From positions 524,017 through 588,016 of the forward strand of contig NC_034009.1 of NCBI RefSeq assembly GCF_000346465.2: a stretch of 64,000 bases of DNA. Reading direction: 5' to 3'. The stretch is from Prunus persica (lineage: Eukaryota; Streptophyta; Magnoliopsida; Rosales; Rosaceae). Below are positions 12,632 to 25,036 of this stretch, piece after piece. The notes under the pieces are model-generated. The model ran no database searches. It was not told the DNA's origin and saw only the letters and a list, made by a program, of their open reading frames with translations. The translations under genes were made by a program, and so were the position numbers. The first letter of the stretch is position 1. Every line of letters begins with the position of its first letter.

Positions 12632-14229
12632 TTTTCTTTTTGAAACCGTCTTTTTCCACTGGAAATCTTTTGGTTGTAAAACATTTCTGCTGCAAAAGGA
12701 AAAAGTTCTAGAATTTCTTTTTCTGATTTCCCTATGACGGTAAACAAGATTTCCTTTATTCCAGCAGTGTTTTTGTCACAAAGGTGCCAGATTGTTTTCA
12801 GATATATGTGACATGTACAAACCCAGAGTTCTTTTCTTTTCCTATTTCACAGTTTTGGCTACGTCGTTCTCCTTTAATGCTTATACATGATTTGATTACT
12901 GAGTGTTTTGTCCTTCAATTTGGAGTTTCTACTTCTTTCTAACACTTAAGTTTTCATGTATATATTGATAACTTAAGTTTTTGAGTTTGGGAAACATGGA
13001 TTCTCTCCCATGCTTCTGCAACAATTAATTGACTAGTATCATCTCTCTGTTTTTTGGGTGTTAAAAGTTCTAATGGCTAAGACAATTGACATAATTCTGA
13101 CTCTGTACTTGGAACATAGGATTTAATCCTTTCAACCTCCGTTATTGAAAATAAATATGCCCAATGCCGCAAATCTATGCCTGCAACTTTGCATCTAGAA
13201 GATCTATGATTCTTTGTTTCATATGATAGCAATCGTTTTTAAATTGTTATTTTTTTAATGCCAGTAAGTATGCTGGTCTTTGGTACATTGAACAGGCAAT
13301 GGTCAGATACAGTTTATTGTTTGTTTACTTGTTATACAAAGGGAAACAGTATAAAAAGGTTGGAGGATATGGAAGGATTGATTTATTGGTGAGTGAAGCA
13401 TTAGAAGGTTGGGGGCAGGGAGGGGAACCAGAGTGTTAGAGTCCACTAAAAAATTTGGCAATTGAGGCATATCCAGAGTCCAACAAAAGAAAAGAAAACA
13501 TGCCCAGCGAAAAAATTCTCACTGAATTTAGTACCATGAATGCATCCTGCACTTTGGTTACTTCATGGTCATGTCCTGAATGATTGGCCAAGTCCTGCAT
13601 GATTGAGTCAGAAGATAAATGAACGGATAACAGTGTTACTTCATGGTCTGTTATTTTTGTTAATGGTGTTATTTGCAGTAAACCATACCTATAGTTAACA
13701 CCATTTGAAATGCAAAGCTTGTATTTTTTTTTCCCCTCAATAAATTAATGTGTTGTCTTAAGTTTAGCTTGGGTTACATGTGCCTGCTTGTTATATCTAA
13801 TGGGATTGATTTTCTTTATTGCAGGACCACAAGGGAGTCAACGCCTTGTAGCTTGATAAGGGATCCAGACACCATCAGAACCCCCAGTTCTACTACCAAG
13901 CCTACTAATTCAGCTGAAGCAAATCAGAGAATACAGAGCTCATCGCAGAGGCACATACCAACAGCACATGATATGGATGAGTTCTTCGCTGGTGCTGAAG
14001 GAGAGCAGCAAAGACAATTCATTGCGAAGTATGTTACTCATTACTCTTTAGTTAAAAGTTTAGGATAGACTTTATATTGCTCGTCATATATTTTGAATAC
14101 AAACTTTATTTATATCCTCACAAGTTGATGTAATATTTCCATTGTGGGTTTATGTGCAGATACAACTTTGACCCTGTGAATGATAAACCGCTCCCGGGAC
14201 GTTATGAATGGGAGAAAGTGGATCCTTAG
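11225..14229 (+). CDS. KRP5: Kip-related cyclin-dependent kinase inhibitor (KRP/ICK)
   Basis: KRPs bind cyclin-CDK complexes in the nucleus and block the cell cycle. Exons are 11225-11694, 13825-14028 and 14160-14229, giving 247 aa. The start MGKYMRKSK is typical of the KRP3/4/5 group. A basic proline-rich stretch (residues ~55-85) could act as a nuclear localisation signal. The middle has the family motif [17 protein letters not shown], and the C-terminus holds the conserved inhibitory domain ([18 protein letters not shown], then [15 protein letters not shown] at ~228-242). The last exon encodes only 23 residues. The 2.1-kb first intron contains a CT microsatellite. A possible polyA signal (AATAAA) lies near 14670. 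The KRP5 (ICK3) label rests on the neighbour PRT1 and is less certain than the family. Confidence 0.93.
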
Positions 14230-14920
14230 AAGATATAATTAGCATTGCGTCAGGAGTTCCTTTCCTGCACATTCTTGGTTGATCTTGGGCTTAGGAAACT
14301 TAAACTAGCAGGGTTTAGTTTTTAGTAGTTGAGGTGATGGTTGTTATTTCTATTTTCCATCACCCTTCTTTTACTTGTAAAGAAGTAGGGACTGGCAAAG
14401 ATGTGTAGACTAATGGTCTGTAACATAACAGATGTTATGAGTACACAACAAATACAAATCAAAGTCCTTTGTCTAACAGATCATGGAAGAGAAGAGAGGA
14501 AGGGAAAGAGGGTACGAGATGTAGGGTTAGGGTTAGGTTTCAGTGAATTAGGTCAGTCTAAGTAGTACAGAAAGTTACTTAGATTGATTTTCTTTTTGTC
14601 TTGTACTCTGTATTTTCCTCCCCTTCTTTGTCTATACTTGTACTGATGCAACTTTAGGAAACTCTTGGAATAAATGACCCTTTTTCCCCCTCTTCATGTT
14701 TTTGGCTTTGCCTCTACCATCTGCTGCTATGTTCTGGCCGATTTAATTTTGTCCTTATATTGCCATGTGAGACAATGCATGATCTCTCACTAACTTTAGA
14801 TGATGCTACCCGGCACACTGATTTTGTACCAATTTTTATTTTTATTTTTATTTTTATTTTTCTATTTATTTATCTTTTTATCTCATAGTGAGAGCTGATA
14901 ACGACTGCTGGTTTTGACGG

Positions 14921-15086
14921 TAATGGTAGGGTAGCTTTCATGCTTTATATTTATATTGGAAGAATCTTTTCTTCTCCATTATCATATTTCAGGGATAAAA
15001 CAGCTAAAAATCCAAATAAATATGATAATAGAGAAGAAAATATTCTTCCAATATAAATATAAAGTATGAAAGCTATCCTACCATTA
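14921..15086. repeat. Foldback with ~69-bp arms (MITE- or hairpin-like)
   Basis: The left arm 14921-14989 (from TAATGGTAGGGTAGCTTTCA) is nearly the reverse complement of the right arm 15018-15086, with a 28-base loop. The arms carry only a few mismatches. It could be a MITE or a transcribed hairpin precursor. No clear target duplication was found. Confidence 0.85.
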
Positions 15087-16250
15087 GCGTGATAGTTCAG
15101 GGGGCCAAACGTTATTTTACCCTATTTATTTTGGATATAAAGACTAAAGTGAAGTCGTGTATAAAACAAATAATAAATAGAGACAGAAGACAATTTGGGA
15201 ACAGATGTGGAGATTGTGTTTGAACCTAGGGTCCAAGCACAATATGAGAAATTTTTTGAAAACTTTCAGCCCTAAGAAAGAAATTTGGTTATAGTAATGT
15301 CCTAATATTCATTAGCTCAAGAATTGGGAACTTGAGTTCTTGTTTCTTTAATCTTTTTCAGTCCTAAAATTTCATTCCAGAACTCCAGATACAGAGTGAG
15401 TTAAAAGCCATTAACAACAATTGCATAAACAGCAGAATGAAGGCAGCGTTGCTGAATTTTCACATTCTGATACTTTTTTCTTCATGATTTTCATGAAGTT
15501 GGAGATTTCATCATAAAGCAGGAGGCATCCAGAACTTGATTAGAGGTTCAGATGGAATATTAAGCAATGGTGGTTATAGTGGAAGTTGGTATTGCATGCT
15601 TCCAATGGTTGGCATTGGATGAAGGCTGAAGCTGAGGAATCTTCAATTTCCAATGAAGGTTTTCTAGTTTTCACATCTTTTAGGACAATTAATTATTTAC
15701 TCAAGTATTCAAGTGTGCACTCATTGCTTTGCTTGTCAATCCAAGACCAAAAACAAAGAAACTGTCCCCCACATGCACCACCATGCCCTTTTGCTGTCAT
15801 TTGTGAAAATCCAAAACTTGAATGACTATTTTCATTTCGCGCTTGTGAGAATAAAAGGGAATGATATTTTTCAAAGTTAAAAGTCATGGTTTATTCAATG
15901 ACAATTGAATTTTGATCCAGAAGTTGAAAGATGATAATCTAATTGGTAAGTGTTTGAATAGTATTAAACCGACCAAATCGTATTTTTCGTCGTTGTTTCA
16001 CATATCACGTAATAGTTGTAAGTAATAGTGGTAGAACAATCATTTCTAACTGAATTATTATTTCATTCATTATTATTTTTATGTAATAACGATAGATGTT
16101 CGTGTGTATATAATAATGTAATAAGAGTAATAATTGAAAATATTGAAATTGAGCATAAGTATTGAGTCCAAAATCCCAATATTCTTGTGAGACACTAGGG
16201 TTATCTTTTTTAGTAGAGTAGGTGATTTTAAATGTTTATAGTAGTGACGG

Positions 16251-16328
16251 TGGAGGGTGGAGGTGGAGGTGGAGGTGGAGGTGGAGGTGGAGGGTGGAGG
16301 TGGAGGTGGAGGTGGAGGTGGAGGTGGA
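16251..16328. repeat. (GGTGGA)n hexamer repeat
   Basis: About twelve GGTGGA units, with one GGGTGGA shift in the middle. It makes artificial VE/WR repeats on one strand and HL/P repeats on the other. I do not regard these as coding. Confidence 0.92.
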
Positions 16329-18310
16329 GCCTGGTGTCGGTTTGAAGTTTGAAGAAGCAGGAGGAGACAGGTTGACTGTTTGGTACATTGTGTGTTTTGG
16401 AGCCTGAGAAGTCATTGTTTGGTTTTGGACATTTGTGCATAACTATTAACTGTAAACTGTAAGCAGTCATCAACACAGGTGGTGTCCTTTGGGCCCCTTT
16501 AAGCATCTCCAGGTTGCTTTGACGGTGTCTGCCATTTGCAAAAACTGGATGCCCGATCCAGTAAATAAATAGTACCTTCGCTTTGCACTAATTATTTATT
16601 ATGGCATCCATCATAGCTAGCTCTCTCTCTCTCTCTCTTGATAGCTTGCTCTTGAACGATATAAAAACATAGGCCCCATTGGACATTAGAGGAGGGCAAG
16701 AATTCTTTGATCTACAATCAACAATGTGTTTGAATTGATTATTATATGACGCCAAGTCAAATAGAAAATTCAGTGGAAATTTTGGTAATTGCTCTCCCAT
16801 GATGATGCCTAATCTTTAATAAGTTCAAGCACCATGTTTGTGTTTGCTAAAAGTTGTGTGAATATAGTTTCACACATCTTTTTCTTTTTTTCTTTTTTTT
16901 TTTTAATTTGAAAGAGACTATTTCACATTTCGTTTAAGCAGTAAGTTTGAGACAACATCAATGTATTATAGAGTCAACCTCCGACTGTTCTGCAATACTC
17001 ACGTTAATTACTCCGGTATTCTATCATTATGTTTGTTGTCACACCTCTACCTACCAAAGCCTCATTTACCTTGAGGACAAGGTGGATCCATGTTGGTGCA
17101 GTGATGCAGTGATGCAGCTTCGCAGGACTAGAAGAAGGACAGAGAAAAAGAACAAGGTTTAACAAAGTGGAGAAATAAATGCAAAAGCTTCCAGAATGAG
17201 AATGTTGCGTATCCAATCCTATCAATATTAATCTAATAAAAGGAATAATGAGCCGGCCACCAAGTTAGGCCAGGGATAAACTTTAGCATATTCTTTTCAA
17301 ATTCAAAAAGATACACAATTTTTTAGTTGATTTTGACATATGGGCCTTGCAGAAAATAAAATTTGGGTTGAGTTGTAGGGATGGGTTCGAGCAATACTCA
17401 CCCATACTAATGGGGGGCCCCATTTAGAGAAGGGGAGTGAAGATCGGAATGACGAATTTGACCCACCCTACACCATGATATTGCTGTCATAACTCGAGTT
17501 AATAATCTCAAGTCAACAGATTTTCATTCAAGACCACATGCAATGCAAACAAGGTAACATATCACCAAGGTCTTAACCATACTATCTCACAACATATCAT
17601 ATCCTATAAGACCTCTTCATTTGGATAGAGGGATTCAACATTATGGACTTATTACATGACATTATAAGGTACACTTGTTTATTTAGACGGGTACAATTTA
17701 TGCATGTCAAGATTTGGAAAAAAAAGAAAAAGAAGAGAAAACACATAGATTTGCTTTCAATTATACTACATCTAGTTATTTCAACAGAAAAGTAATGTAA
17801 ACCCAAAATTTCAAGCATTCGTTAGGGAAAACATGTGTTCTCTATGATCAATTTAGGCACTTTTTTTGGGTTTGTATCAAAACTTTCAATATTGATAAGA
17901 TAGCTGATTTTTTGAGCTGCTTTGTTTGACTTTTCTAAATGTCCATTTTACCCCTCCATCAGAACAGAGCATAACTTCTTTTTTAAAAAACTAGGTATAA
18001 AAAGGTAAATCAAATTCATAAGGAAGGAACAAAATCCAACAACACGGATTTAATCTAGAAATAAAAAATAAAAAAGAAGAAAATATATATGTTCTAACTA
18101 AAAAGTGATGCATTGAGGCTTTAAGTTATTTAAATTCGAGAGACGAAGGGGCAAGCACAAAAAATCAGTAAACATCATCCAAATGCAAGGACAACAAAGA
18201 GAGACGAGAAAGGGAAGTCTTGGATTTTCCAAACCAACCGAGTAGTAATTGTTTATCACAATATCATACGACTAGCAATCATGTGTCACAATAACATAAC
18301 ATAGAACAAC

Positions 18311-21300
18311 TTAAGTTGACTTGGTGTAAAGGCGGATGCCAAAAGCCAAACCCAAGATTGCAATGGGAACAAGGAACTGCAGAAGTTTGACGATAAATTC
18401 AGAAGTCTTGTCCTGATTGTAATGAGGCTGCTTCGGAGGAGTATATGTGGTACTGCTGGGGATAGTAGAGGCATCGATGTCTCCGACGTACATGTCCTTC
18501 AACATGTCTCTGGCATTATCACTATGACCCACGTCCTCAAAATCATCAGTTGCATCCTTCCCTGGAAAAGTACATGGCAAGTCAAGTTCTGTCTTGTACA
18601 CAAAGAAACTTATGAAGAGACAATTAACAACATATCTTCAAGCCGATGATCATGTTGTTGGTACAGACAAGTCAATTCTACAACATGTGGGATTTGCTTC
18701 TCAACCGTTCGATAAACTATGGACGACTGAAAAGTGGATCAAATACATCCCAATCATTCACATTAATCAAACTATTTAAAACTAGGTCCTCATCTAAGGG
18801 CCTTATATGAGAATAAATTATATACATGCAAAATATCATGTATCTAATACAGAGCCCTCCTATTGAGGGATCCCTCAATGAACTTATTAAGGGACACGTA
18901 CACACTGAATTCGACCCCTCAAAGTGGTTTGACGATCAAACAGTCCATTGTTTCAAGTCTCCATTCAAGTATCTTCTTTGTGAGAAAACTATTTAATCAT
19001 TTGATTATCATCCTTCAGCATTAATTGACACACCAAGTTCAAACTAATTTGATAGCAATCAGATGTCTGAATGGTTCTAATTAGGGCAATGTCTTCAAGG
19101 AATTGAAAAAAGACTTAAAAAGATGGACAGTTCATATTGTTAAACCACATTGCATAGTGGGGCATAAAATGTGTCCCTTAAATAAGCTTACTAAAGGTTC
19201 AATTAGGTAGGATTATATGAGTGAATCCATAACTCAAATGTTTACTGAAACTGTATATTTCTTGCCAAATCATGATAGATTGAAAACTTGATTCTTAAAG
19301 ATATTTCAGTTAACTTCACACCTGTTGCAGACAACAAAACATCATCACCACCTGGATGGTCCTCCAAAAACTTGGTCACGTCATAAACCTGATAAAAAAT
19401 AAATAAATAGATGATATAATTGAGGGGAAAAAGCAAGCAAGATAACTGTTTTTTGCTAGATATAAGAAGACACTACCCAACAACTTTATGGTCTAGATAC
19501 TAGTTTAGCAACTGTCAATAATTCAAGTACGCCCCTAGTTCCTAGCAATGCACCTTTAGACAGAAGAGCATATGATACAATAATATTGTCTTAGATGTGA
19601 AAACAAATGTGGTTCTATACTAAACATAGTTTGACGAGACCGTGATTTTGTCGATGACAGGAAGCAAAATATTTCTAAGGAATCTTCATAACATTCAGAA
19701 CAAATTAACTTCTACAACAAATAATTGGAAAGAAGATAATGAACATTAGTTATACAACAAATATGGGGGATAATTTTGGCACTCCAAAACTCACCTCCCT
19801 CACTGTATCACTCACATATGAGGAGTGCATTAGGTAATTTAAAGATGATTTTGGAGTGCCAAAACATGACCTTAAAATATAGATAGACATCTGTTAAATT
19901 CTTTTATAAAAAATTCCACAAAACATTAGAGTGCTATCTGGACTACATTTTACAAAGTTAATGAGTCTGGCACCCCAAGACCACAATTAATAGAAGGATG
20001 GTAATAAAAATTTTGAAATTAAATTTTTTTCCATTTAAATCAAGCAACAGAAGATTTATAAAAGATCGGTATAATTTTTTAATGGGTCGATCTGAAAAAC
20101 TATGATTATAGTGCTCTATTGATTTGGTAAACTCTTTAGTGAGTCCAGTACTATGAAGTGAATCTCATCACCTAATCTAATTGGATGGTCCAAAAAACTA
20201 AGGTCACAGTGCTCTACTGATTTGACTCTCTTTGGTGAGAAATACAGGGAATCTTATCATTTAATGTAATCCTGGCCTGGAAGAGAATCTAATCTCTTAG
20301 CGTGGGCAAAGTGCAACACATCCAATTAAAGCATTTCAAAACATATACTTAAAGAGTTCAAGAAGTGGGGGTCAACATTTCTAGCCAAATCATAAAGCTT
20401 TGGAAGACAGAACAAGATTACCAAATAAACTACTAAAATGACAGTACAGACATAGATATTACTAATGGAGTAAACTATAAGGACATAAGAGGAACACAAA
20501 AGTATTCTAAAAATCTGCAATTCACACCATAGAAACTAAACACTGTCAAGACACAAATTATGAATACTAAAGCTAAGTTTGAAGTTCAATCCAACCAATA
20601 CATATTGCAACGTTAAATCACATCAAGCTGTTATCACAATTGTTCAAGGCCTCATGAACATTTTAGAATACGTTACCTCTAATGAATATGGTTAGCACTT
20701 AACAGAAGGGTTTAATAAACAAACCTCCCTGAGATTATGAGAATTGCGGAAACTTCTTTTCTTTACACAAATTACACCAATCTCCTATCTCTTGATAAGT
20801 TCTAAAAAAGATTTTTGATCTCATTTCATATTCTTCCATACTTCCTATATCTCTTAAATGAGTAAATAAGCTCAAAATTTTTACCATAAATACACATCAG
20901 TCTTCTTAAATACAATTACCATGTTGAAAAGTAAACTTTAAACATAGAAATTAGTAAAATCCATCTTAGCAACAGCAAATCCAGTACTAACAACTACTCT
21001 AAAACTTATTATGATAAGGGAGTTTCTATAGTTTCTGAAATAGAAGTGAGGCTCAGGAGAGGTTGCTGTACAGCAAATTATGAGTATGAACATCAACATG
21101 TATAACAACAGAATCACCAGGTTGGTTCCCTAAAAAGAAAACCAAAAACCTTTAGCAGCAAAAAATCAAAAGAAAACAAGATCCATAATGTCACAAGGAA
21201 ACTAATTATCTATTTTGATCATATGCATGACTAAACTCGCATGCAAAGGATTCAAATTCCCATCCTTATTTCCTTTATAAATGAAAGCCTTCCAATTTAC

Positions 21301-21516
21301 TTGGGTCAATACTCCTCAGAGAAAAAAAAAATTACTGGGGTCAATAAATATAAAGACAGAGAATATAATCCAAGAAGCAAGATAATCAAAGCTTCATATC
21401 ATATGGTAAAAAATGGGAAAAGAGAGAACCTTGCCATTGATGATCAGCCAACAGTCCTTGGGGGTGTTGTGCTCAGAGACTTGAGCCAAAGTGAAGAACT
21501 TTCCATCAACACCCAT
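18311..21516 (-). CDS. CB5: Cytochrome b5, ER tail-anchored
   Basis: This small haem protein passes electrons to ER desaturases and hydroxylases. Exons in gene order are 21430-21516, 19322-19388 and 18311-18561, giving 134 aa, the usual length. Exon 1 encodes MGVDGKFFTLAQVSEHNTPK. Exon 2 carries the haem motif FLEDHPGGDDVLL, with the first axial histidine at ~40. The second ligand is in FEDVGHSDNARD (~64). The last ~30 residues are a hydrophobic tail anchor (FIVKLLQFLVPIAILGLAFG) followed by a short basic end (RLYTKST), as in ER isoforms. Intron 1 is 2.0 kb; intron 2 contains a MITE-like element. A GA microsatellite lies 150-175 bp upstream of the ATG. Confidence 0.95.
18851..19197. mobile_element. 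MITE-like foldback in cytochrome b5 intron 2 (family copy A)
   Basis: The left end has TTGAGGGATCCCTCAAT followed by an AACTTATTAAGGG segment. The right end has GTGTCCCTTAAATAAGCTTA, an inverted counterpart. The subterminal parts are also loosely inverted (AGTCCATTGTTT versus GATGGACAGTTC). The same terminal motifs recur in copy B at 49894-50285. No coding capacity. Confidence 0.65.
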
Positions 21517-21661
21517 TTGCTTTTCTTGGTATCTCCGCTGTGTACTTAGGCAAAAGAAACTACTGGGTGAAAATTGATGAAGTTGGTATGCTTAAAAACA
21601 AATGCAGATCGGTTAACGATGCGGGCTACCAGGCCAGGAGACAATACAGACAGTAAATAGT

Positions 21662-21664
21662 GAA

Positions 21665-21690
<26 letters not shown>
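21662..21690 (-). repeat. (GA)n microsatellite upstream of cytochrome b5
   Basis: About 13 GA units (CT on the gene strand), placed where plant 5' leaders or core promoters often carry CT runs. Function is inferred only from position. Confidence 0.85.
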
Positions 21691-21697
<7 letters not shown>

Positions 21698-22499
21698 AGG
21701 GAACGGGTTAGGTTATTTGAATGAAATAGAGTTTGGTAGGTGGATTTAGGCCGGCCTTTGGTAGGCTACTTGTTCAAGGATTGAGAGTGTATAGGTTTGG
21801 TTGGTATTGAAAGTAAACGGGTGATTTTAAGGGTTTGGTCGTTTTTGTCTATTTTCCGAGGCATGGACACTGTTCAGGTCGGGTCGACTTTTGGCCTGAT
21901 TCAAAGACCGAATCAAAAAAGACAATGGCTCTTGGGTTGATTTGAGTGGATACTGGAATCTGAAGTTGGGCCGACCTGATTGAATTCGGTTTGGTTTTGA
22001 AAGTTTGGTCAATTTGAGCTTGAGTTCAATATCAAGTGTTTTTCTTCCAAAAGTCAATTATTGGTTTATTTTTGGGCTAACATCATTTCACACCCTCAAG
22101 ATTTGAAGTTATTCTCAAAATGGGTCATGGGATTTTAATTTGTCTATTTACGCCTTAATATTTTAAAATTCGACCAATTTACACATTACGTTAGTTTGAC
22201 CGTTTGGTCTTCTATTAAATGATGATGTGGCAAATGTGGGGTTCACTTTTTTAGTTTAGGTGTAATTAAATATTTAAAAATAATATTTAAAAAAAATTTG
22301 ACATAAACAAAATTTTTTTTAAAAAAAAAAAACCTATGTCCCTTTTCTCTTTCCTATTTCTCATTTCGTTGGAATCTGGCAGCCCTTTCCTCCTCCCCCA
22401 TCAATTCATTTTTTTTTTCTCTCTTTCTCTCGGAAACTCTATCCTCTATACCCACCCACACACCATCTTGCCCAACCACCTCTCCCACGAAAAACTTCT

Positions 22500-23215
22500 C
22501 AACACACCCACAATTCTCTCTTTATACACCACTAACTCCAAGCCCAACCACCCTTTTCTCCTTTCTCCTATTCCAATTTCTGTCTTTCTAATCCAACCAA
22601 AACAACACAAAAACAAATTCTCAAACCCAACAAAAAAACCCAGCAGCAAAAGAAGAAGAAGATGATGAATGGACTTTTCTGAAACAAAAAATCAACACTC
22701 TCTCATTCAAATTGACCATGAAATTGAGAGCTCCTCCTCATCATCGGCATCTCTCAACCCTCTTCTTAACCATGACAGTAAGACTGAGTAGCCACTGATT
22801 CCATCACCCCCATTGCCGAACGTCTCGAGTGTTCCAACCGACCAACCTTTCTTACATGAATTGCCATATAGGTCGACCCCAGATCAGCCCCAATCCCCTC
22901 AGGCACTGTCAAATGTCACTGTTCCGACCCCTCTGGCATTACAGCTTCTGTAGGAATTGTCACTCTCGGCCCTTGCCTTCTTCCTCTACTGCCCCGAGTC
23001 AATCACCAGTCTGAGTTTGAGAAACTCGTTAATGCCAGAGGACTCGGTTCCCAGAGATTTGCAGACGACTCGACTTAAGAATCTCACCCTCAAGCTTCCT
23101 TTACATTGGCACAGTTGAGCTCAACCGTACATCAACGACTAGCAGCGAAGCCGTGAGAATGGGGTGATTGTGAGAAGGGCGAGGATAATTTTAAAGGCTA
23201 AGAACGGGGTGTGGC
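22500..23215 (+). other. GC-richer cargo inside the MULE, broken reading frame
   Basis: From an ATG at 22672 a frame begins MDFSETKNQHSLIQIDHEIE, followed by a serine run and SLNPLLNHD. It meets a stop after ~40 residues, and readable sequence continues with further stops. Base composition and codon-like texture differ from the AT-rich surroundings. It resembles a captured exon fragment. I do not recognise the parent gene. Confidence 0.4.
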
Positions 23216-23339
23216 GGTTGGGTTTTCTGTCTTGTGTTGGGCAAGATGGTGTGAGGGTGGATATGGAGGATGAGGCTGCCGAGAGAGAGAGATGAGGAAC
23301 TCATGGGGGAGGAGGAGAGGTTGCCAAATGCTGACGAAG

Positions 23340-23346
23340 TGAGACA

Positions 23347-23385
<39 letters not shown>

Positions 23386-23386
23386 T
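23340..23386. repeat. GA-rich microsatellite in the right MULE arm
   Basis: Runs of GAGAGA broken by single AAAG units, just inside the right inverted repeat. The left arm has a matching CT-rich stretch. Confidence 0.8.
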
Positions 23387-23629
23387 GCGATATAGTTTTT
23401 TTTTAATATCTGTTAAAAAAATTATTTTTTAATATTTAATTACACCTAAACTAAAAAAGTGTACCCTATGTTTGCCACGTCATCACTTAACTAAAGACTA
23501 AATGGTCAAACTGACAGAACATGTAAATTGGTCGAATTTTAAAATGTTATGGCGTAAATTGACAAAATTAAAACCTCATGGCTCATTTCAAGAATGCTCC
23601 CAAACCTTGAGAGGGTAAAATGATGTTAG

Positions 23630-25036
23630 TGTTATAAAACTAGAGGGAGAAAATGTAGAGAGAAGTGATATGTTAAAGATAAAGCTTCACCATGTTTATT
23701 CCTCACTAAATCTTTGGTAGAACCACCTATTTATAGGCTTACAAGATAAGAGATAGAATACCATCATTTACAATATACCTATAGGTTACAAGCATTAATT
23801 ACAAATACTTAGTGCATAGGTTACATAAAATCCAACGGTGGAATATTAAGAGGTATGGTGGTCATCCACCAACTCATGCATTTACGACACTCCCCCTTGG
23901 ATGTCCACCATACAATGACATTGTTTCCTCATTAAAAACCTTGCTTGAAAAACCCAGTGGGACAAAACCAAAGCGAAGGGAAAAAGAGTGAAACTTTCTT
24001 CTGAATCATTGATATGGTGATGGATGAGCTTATATTGCCTCGTTAAAACCTTGCTAGGAAAAACCCAGTGGGACAAAAACCTAGTCGAAGGGAAAAAGAG
24101 TACAACGAGCATCTGCCTTGAATGTAGTAGAATTGGGATGCTCCCCCTGATTGATATCTCCCCCTGATTAATATCTCTCCTTCTCTGATTTGAGCAATAC
24201 AAGCAACATTGTCTTCATACATGATCATCTATCACACTATTCAACCTGCTTTTCACTTTTCAAATGATTGAAATCTTTAGGAGTATCAACAACTAATTTA
24301 GTAGTTAGAATATGTTACAACAATATCAAATTTGAATTCAAAATACTCAAACTCTTAGTGTTAACTCTTAATTAAGAATATTGTGGTACTTTATATCCTT
24401 CAAGAGGTTGCTTCATCCGATATATCTCAAATATTTCATGAGCTTTGAGGATTCCATGTACCATATAGTCTTAATAAATATGCATTTAACACATACTATA
24501 AGTTTTGCGTTAAAGTAACAACCGCACTTATAGAAATGTGGATGCATTTACGATAGGGGTGTAAGTTGGATTGGAAAATCCAATTCTGACCGATTCCGGT
24601 CCGATTTTTTCCAAAAAAATCCGACTCCGATAAATTCGAAATCCGAAAATGCCGAAATCCGAAAATTCCGATAAATGCCGAACATTCCGAAATTTCGATC
24701 CGAAAAATTTCGAAGTTCTCCGAATCCATTCCGATCCGATCTTTAGCATATCAAGAGCAATGTCGTGCTGATAACGTGTTATAAAACTAGAGGGAGAAAA
24801 TGTAGAGAGAAGTGATATGCTAAAGATAAAGCTTCACCATGTTTATTCCTCACTAAATCTTTGGTAGAACCACCTATTTATAGGCTTACAAGATAGGAGA
24901 TTGAATATCATCATTTACAATATACCTATAGGTTACAAGCATTAATTACAAATACTTAGTGCATAGGTTACATAAAATCCAACGGTGGAATATTAAGAGG
25001 TATGATGGTCATCCACCAACTCATGCATTTACAACA
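23630..25036 (-). mobile_element. Copia-derived non-autonomous LTR element inserted into the MULE
   Basis: Two 260-bp LTRs (23630-23889 and 24777-25036) begin TGTTATAAAACTAGAGGGAG and end ACA. The target duplication is GTTAG at 23625-23629 and 25037-25041. On the minus strand a polypurine tract CCAAGGGGGAG directly precedes the 3' LTR, fixing the orientation. The interior (887 bp) lacks a full pol. A decayed piece near 24170-24230 reads MYEDNVACIAQIREGEI, like the end of Copia RNase H. Two related direct copies of an AACCCAGTGGGACAAAA...GAAGGGAAAAAGAGT block follow at ~23920-23990 and ~24045-24100. Confidence 0.9.
24557..24743. repeat. Degenerate TCCGAAA-rich block inside the LTR element
   Basis: About 190 bp made of short variants of TCCGAAA, CCGATAAA and TCCGATCCG. 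It begins GGGGTGTAAGTTGGATTGG and ends near CCGATCCGATC. It is unlike the rest of the element and may be a separate insertion or slippage-expanded DNA. Confidence 0.7.

Larger units (their letters stand above)
14700..18280. other. Intergenic region between KRP and cytochrome b5
   Basis: No gene is recognised. It holds a TTTTTA minisatellite (~14830-14868), a long hairpin (14921-15086), a GGTGGA repeat (16251-16328), a CT run (~16619-16640) and otherwise AT-rich unique-looking DNA. Confidence 0.55.

Noticed and set aside
16222..16506. VEVEVE / HLHLHL frames
   Set aside because: Direct translation of the GGTGGA repeat on both strands.
21241..21549. 102-codon plus-strand frame
   Set aside because: Antisense shadow of cytochrome b5 exon 1.
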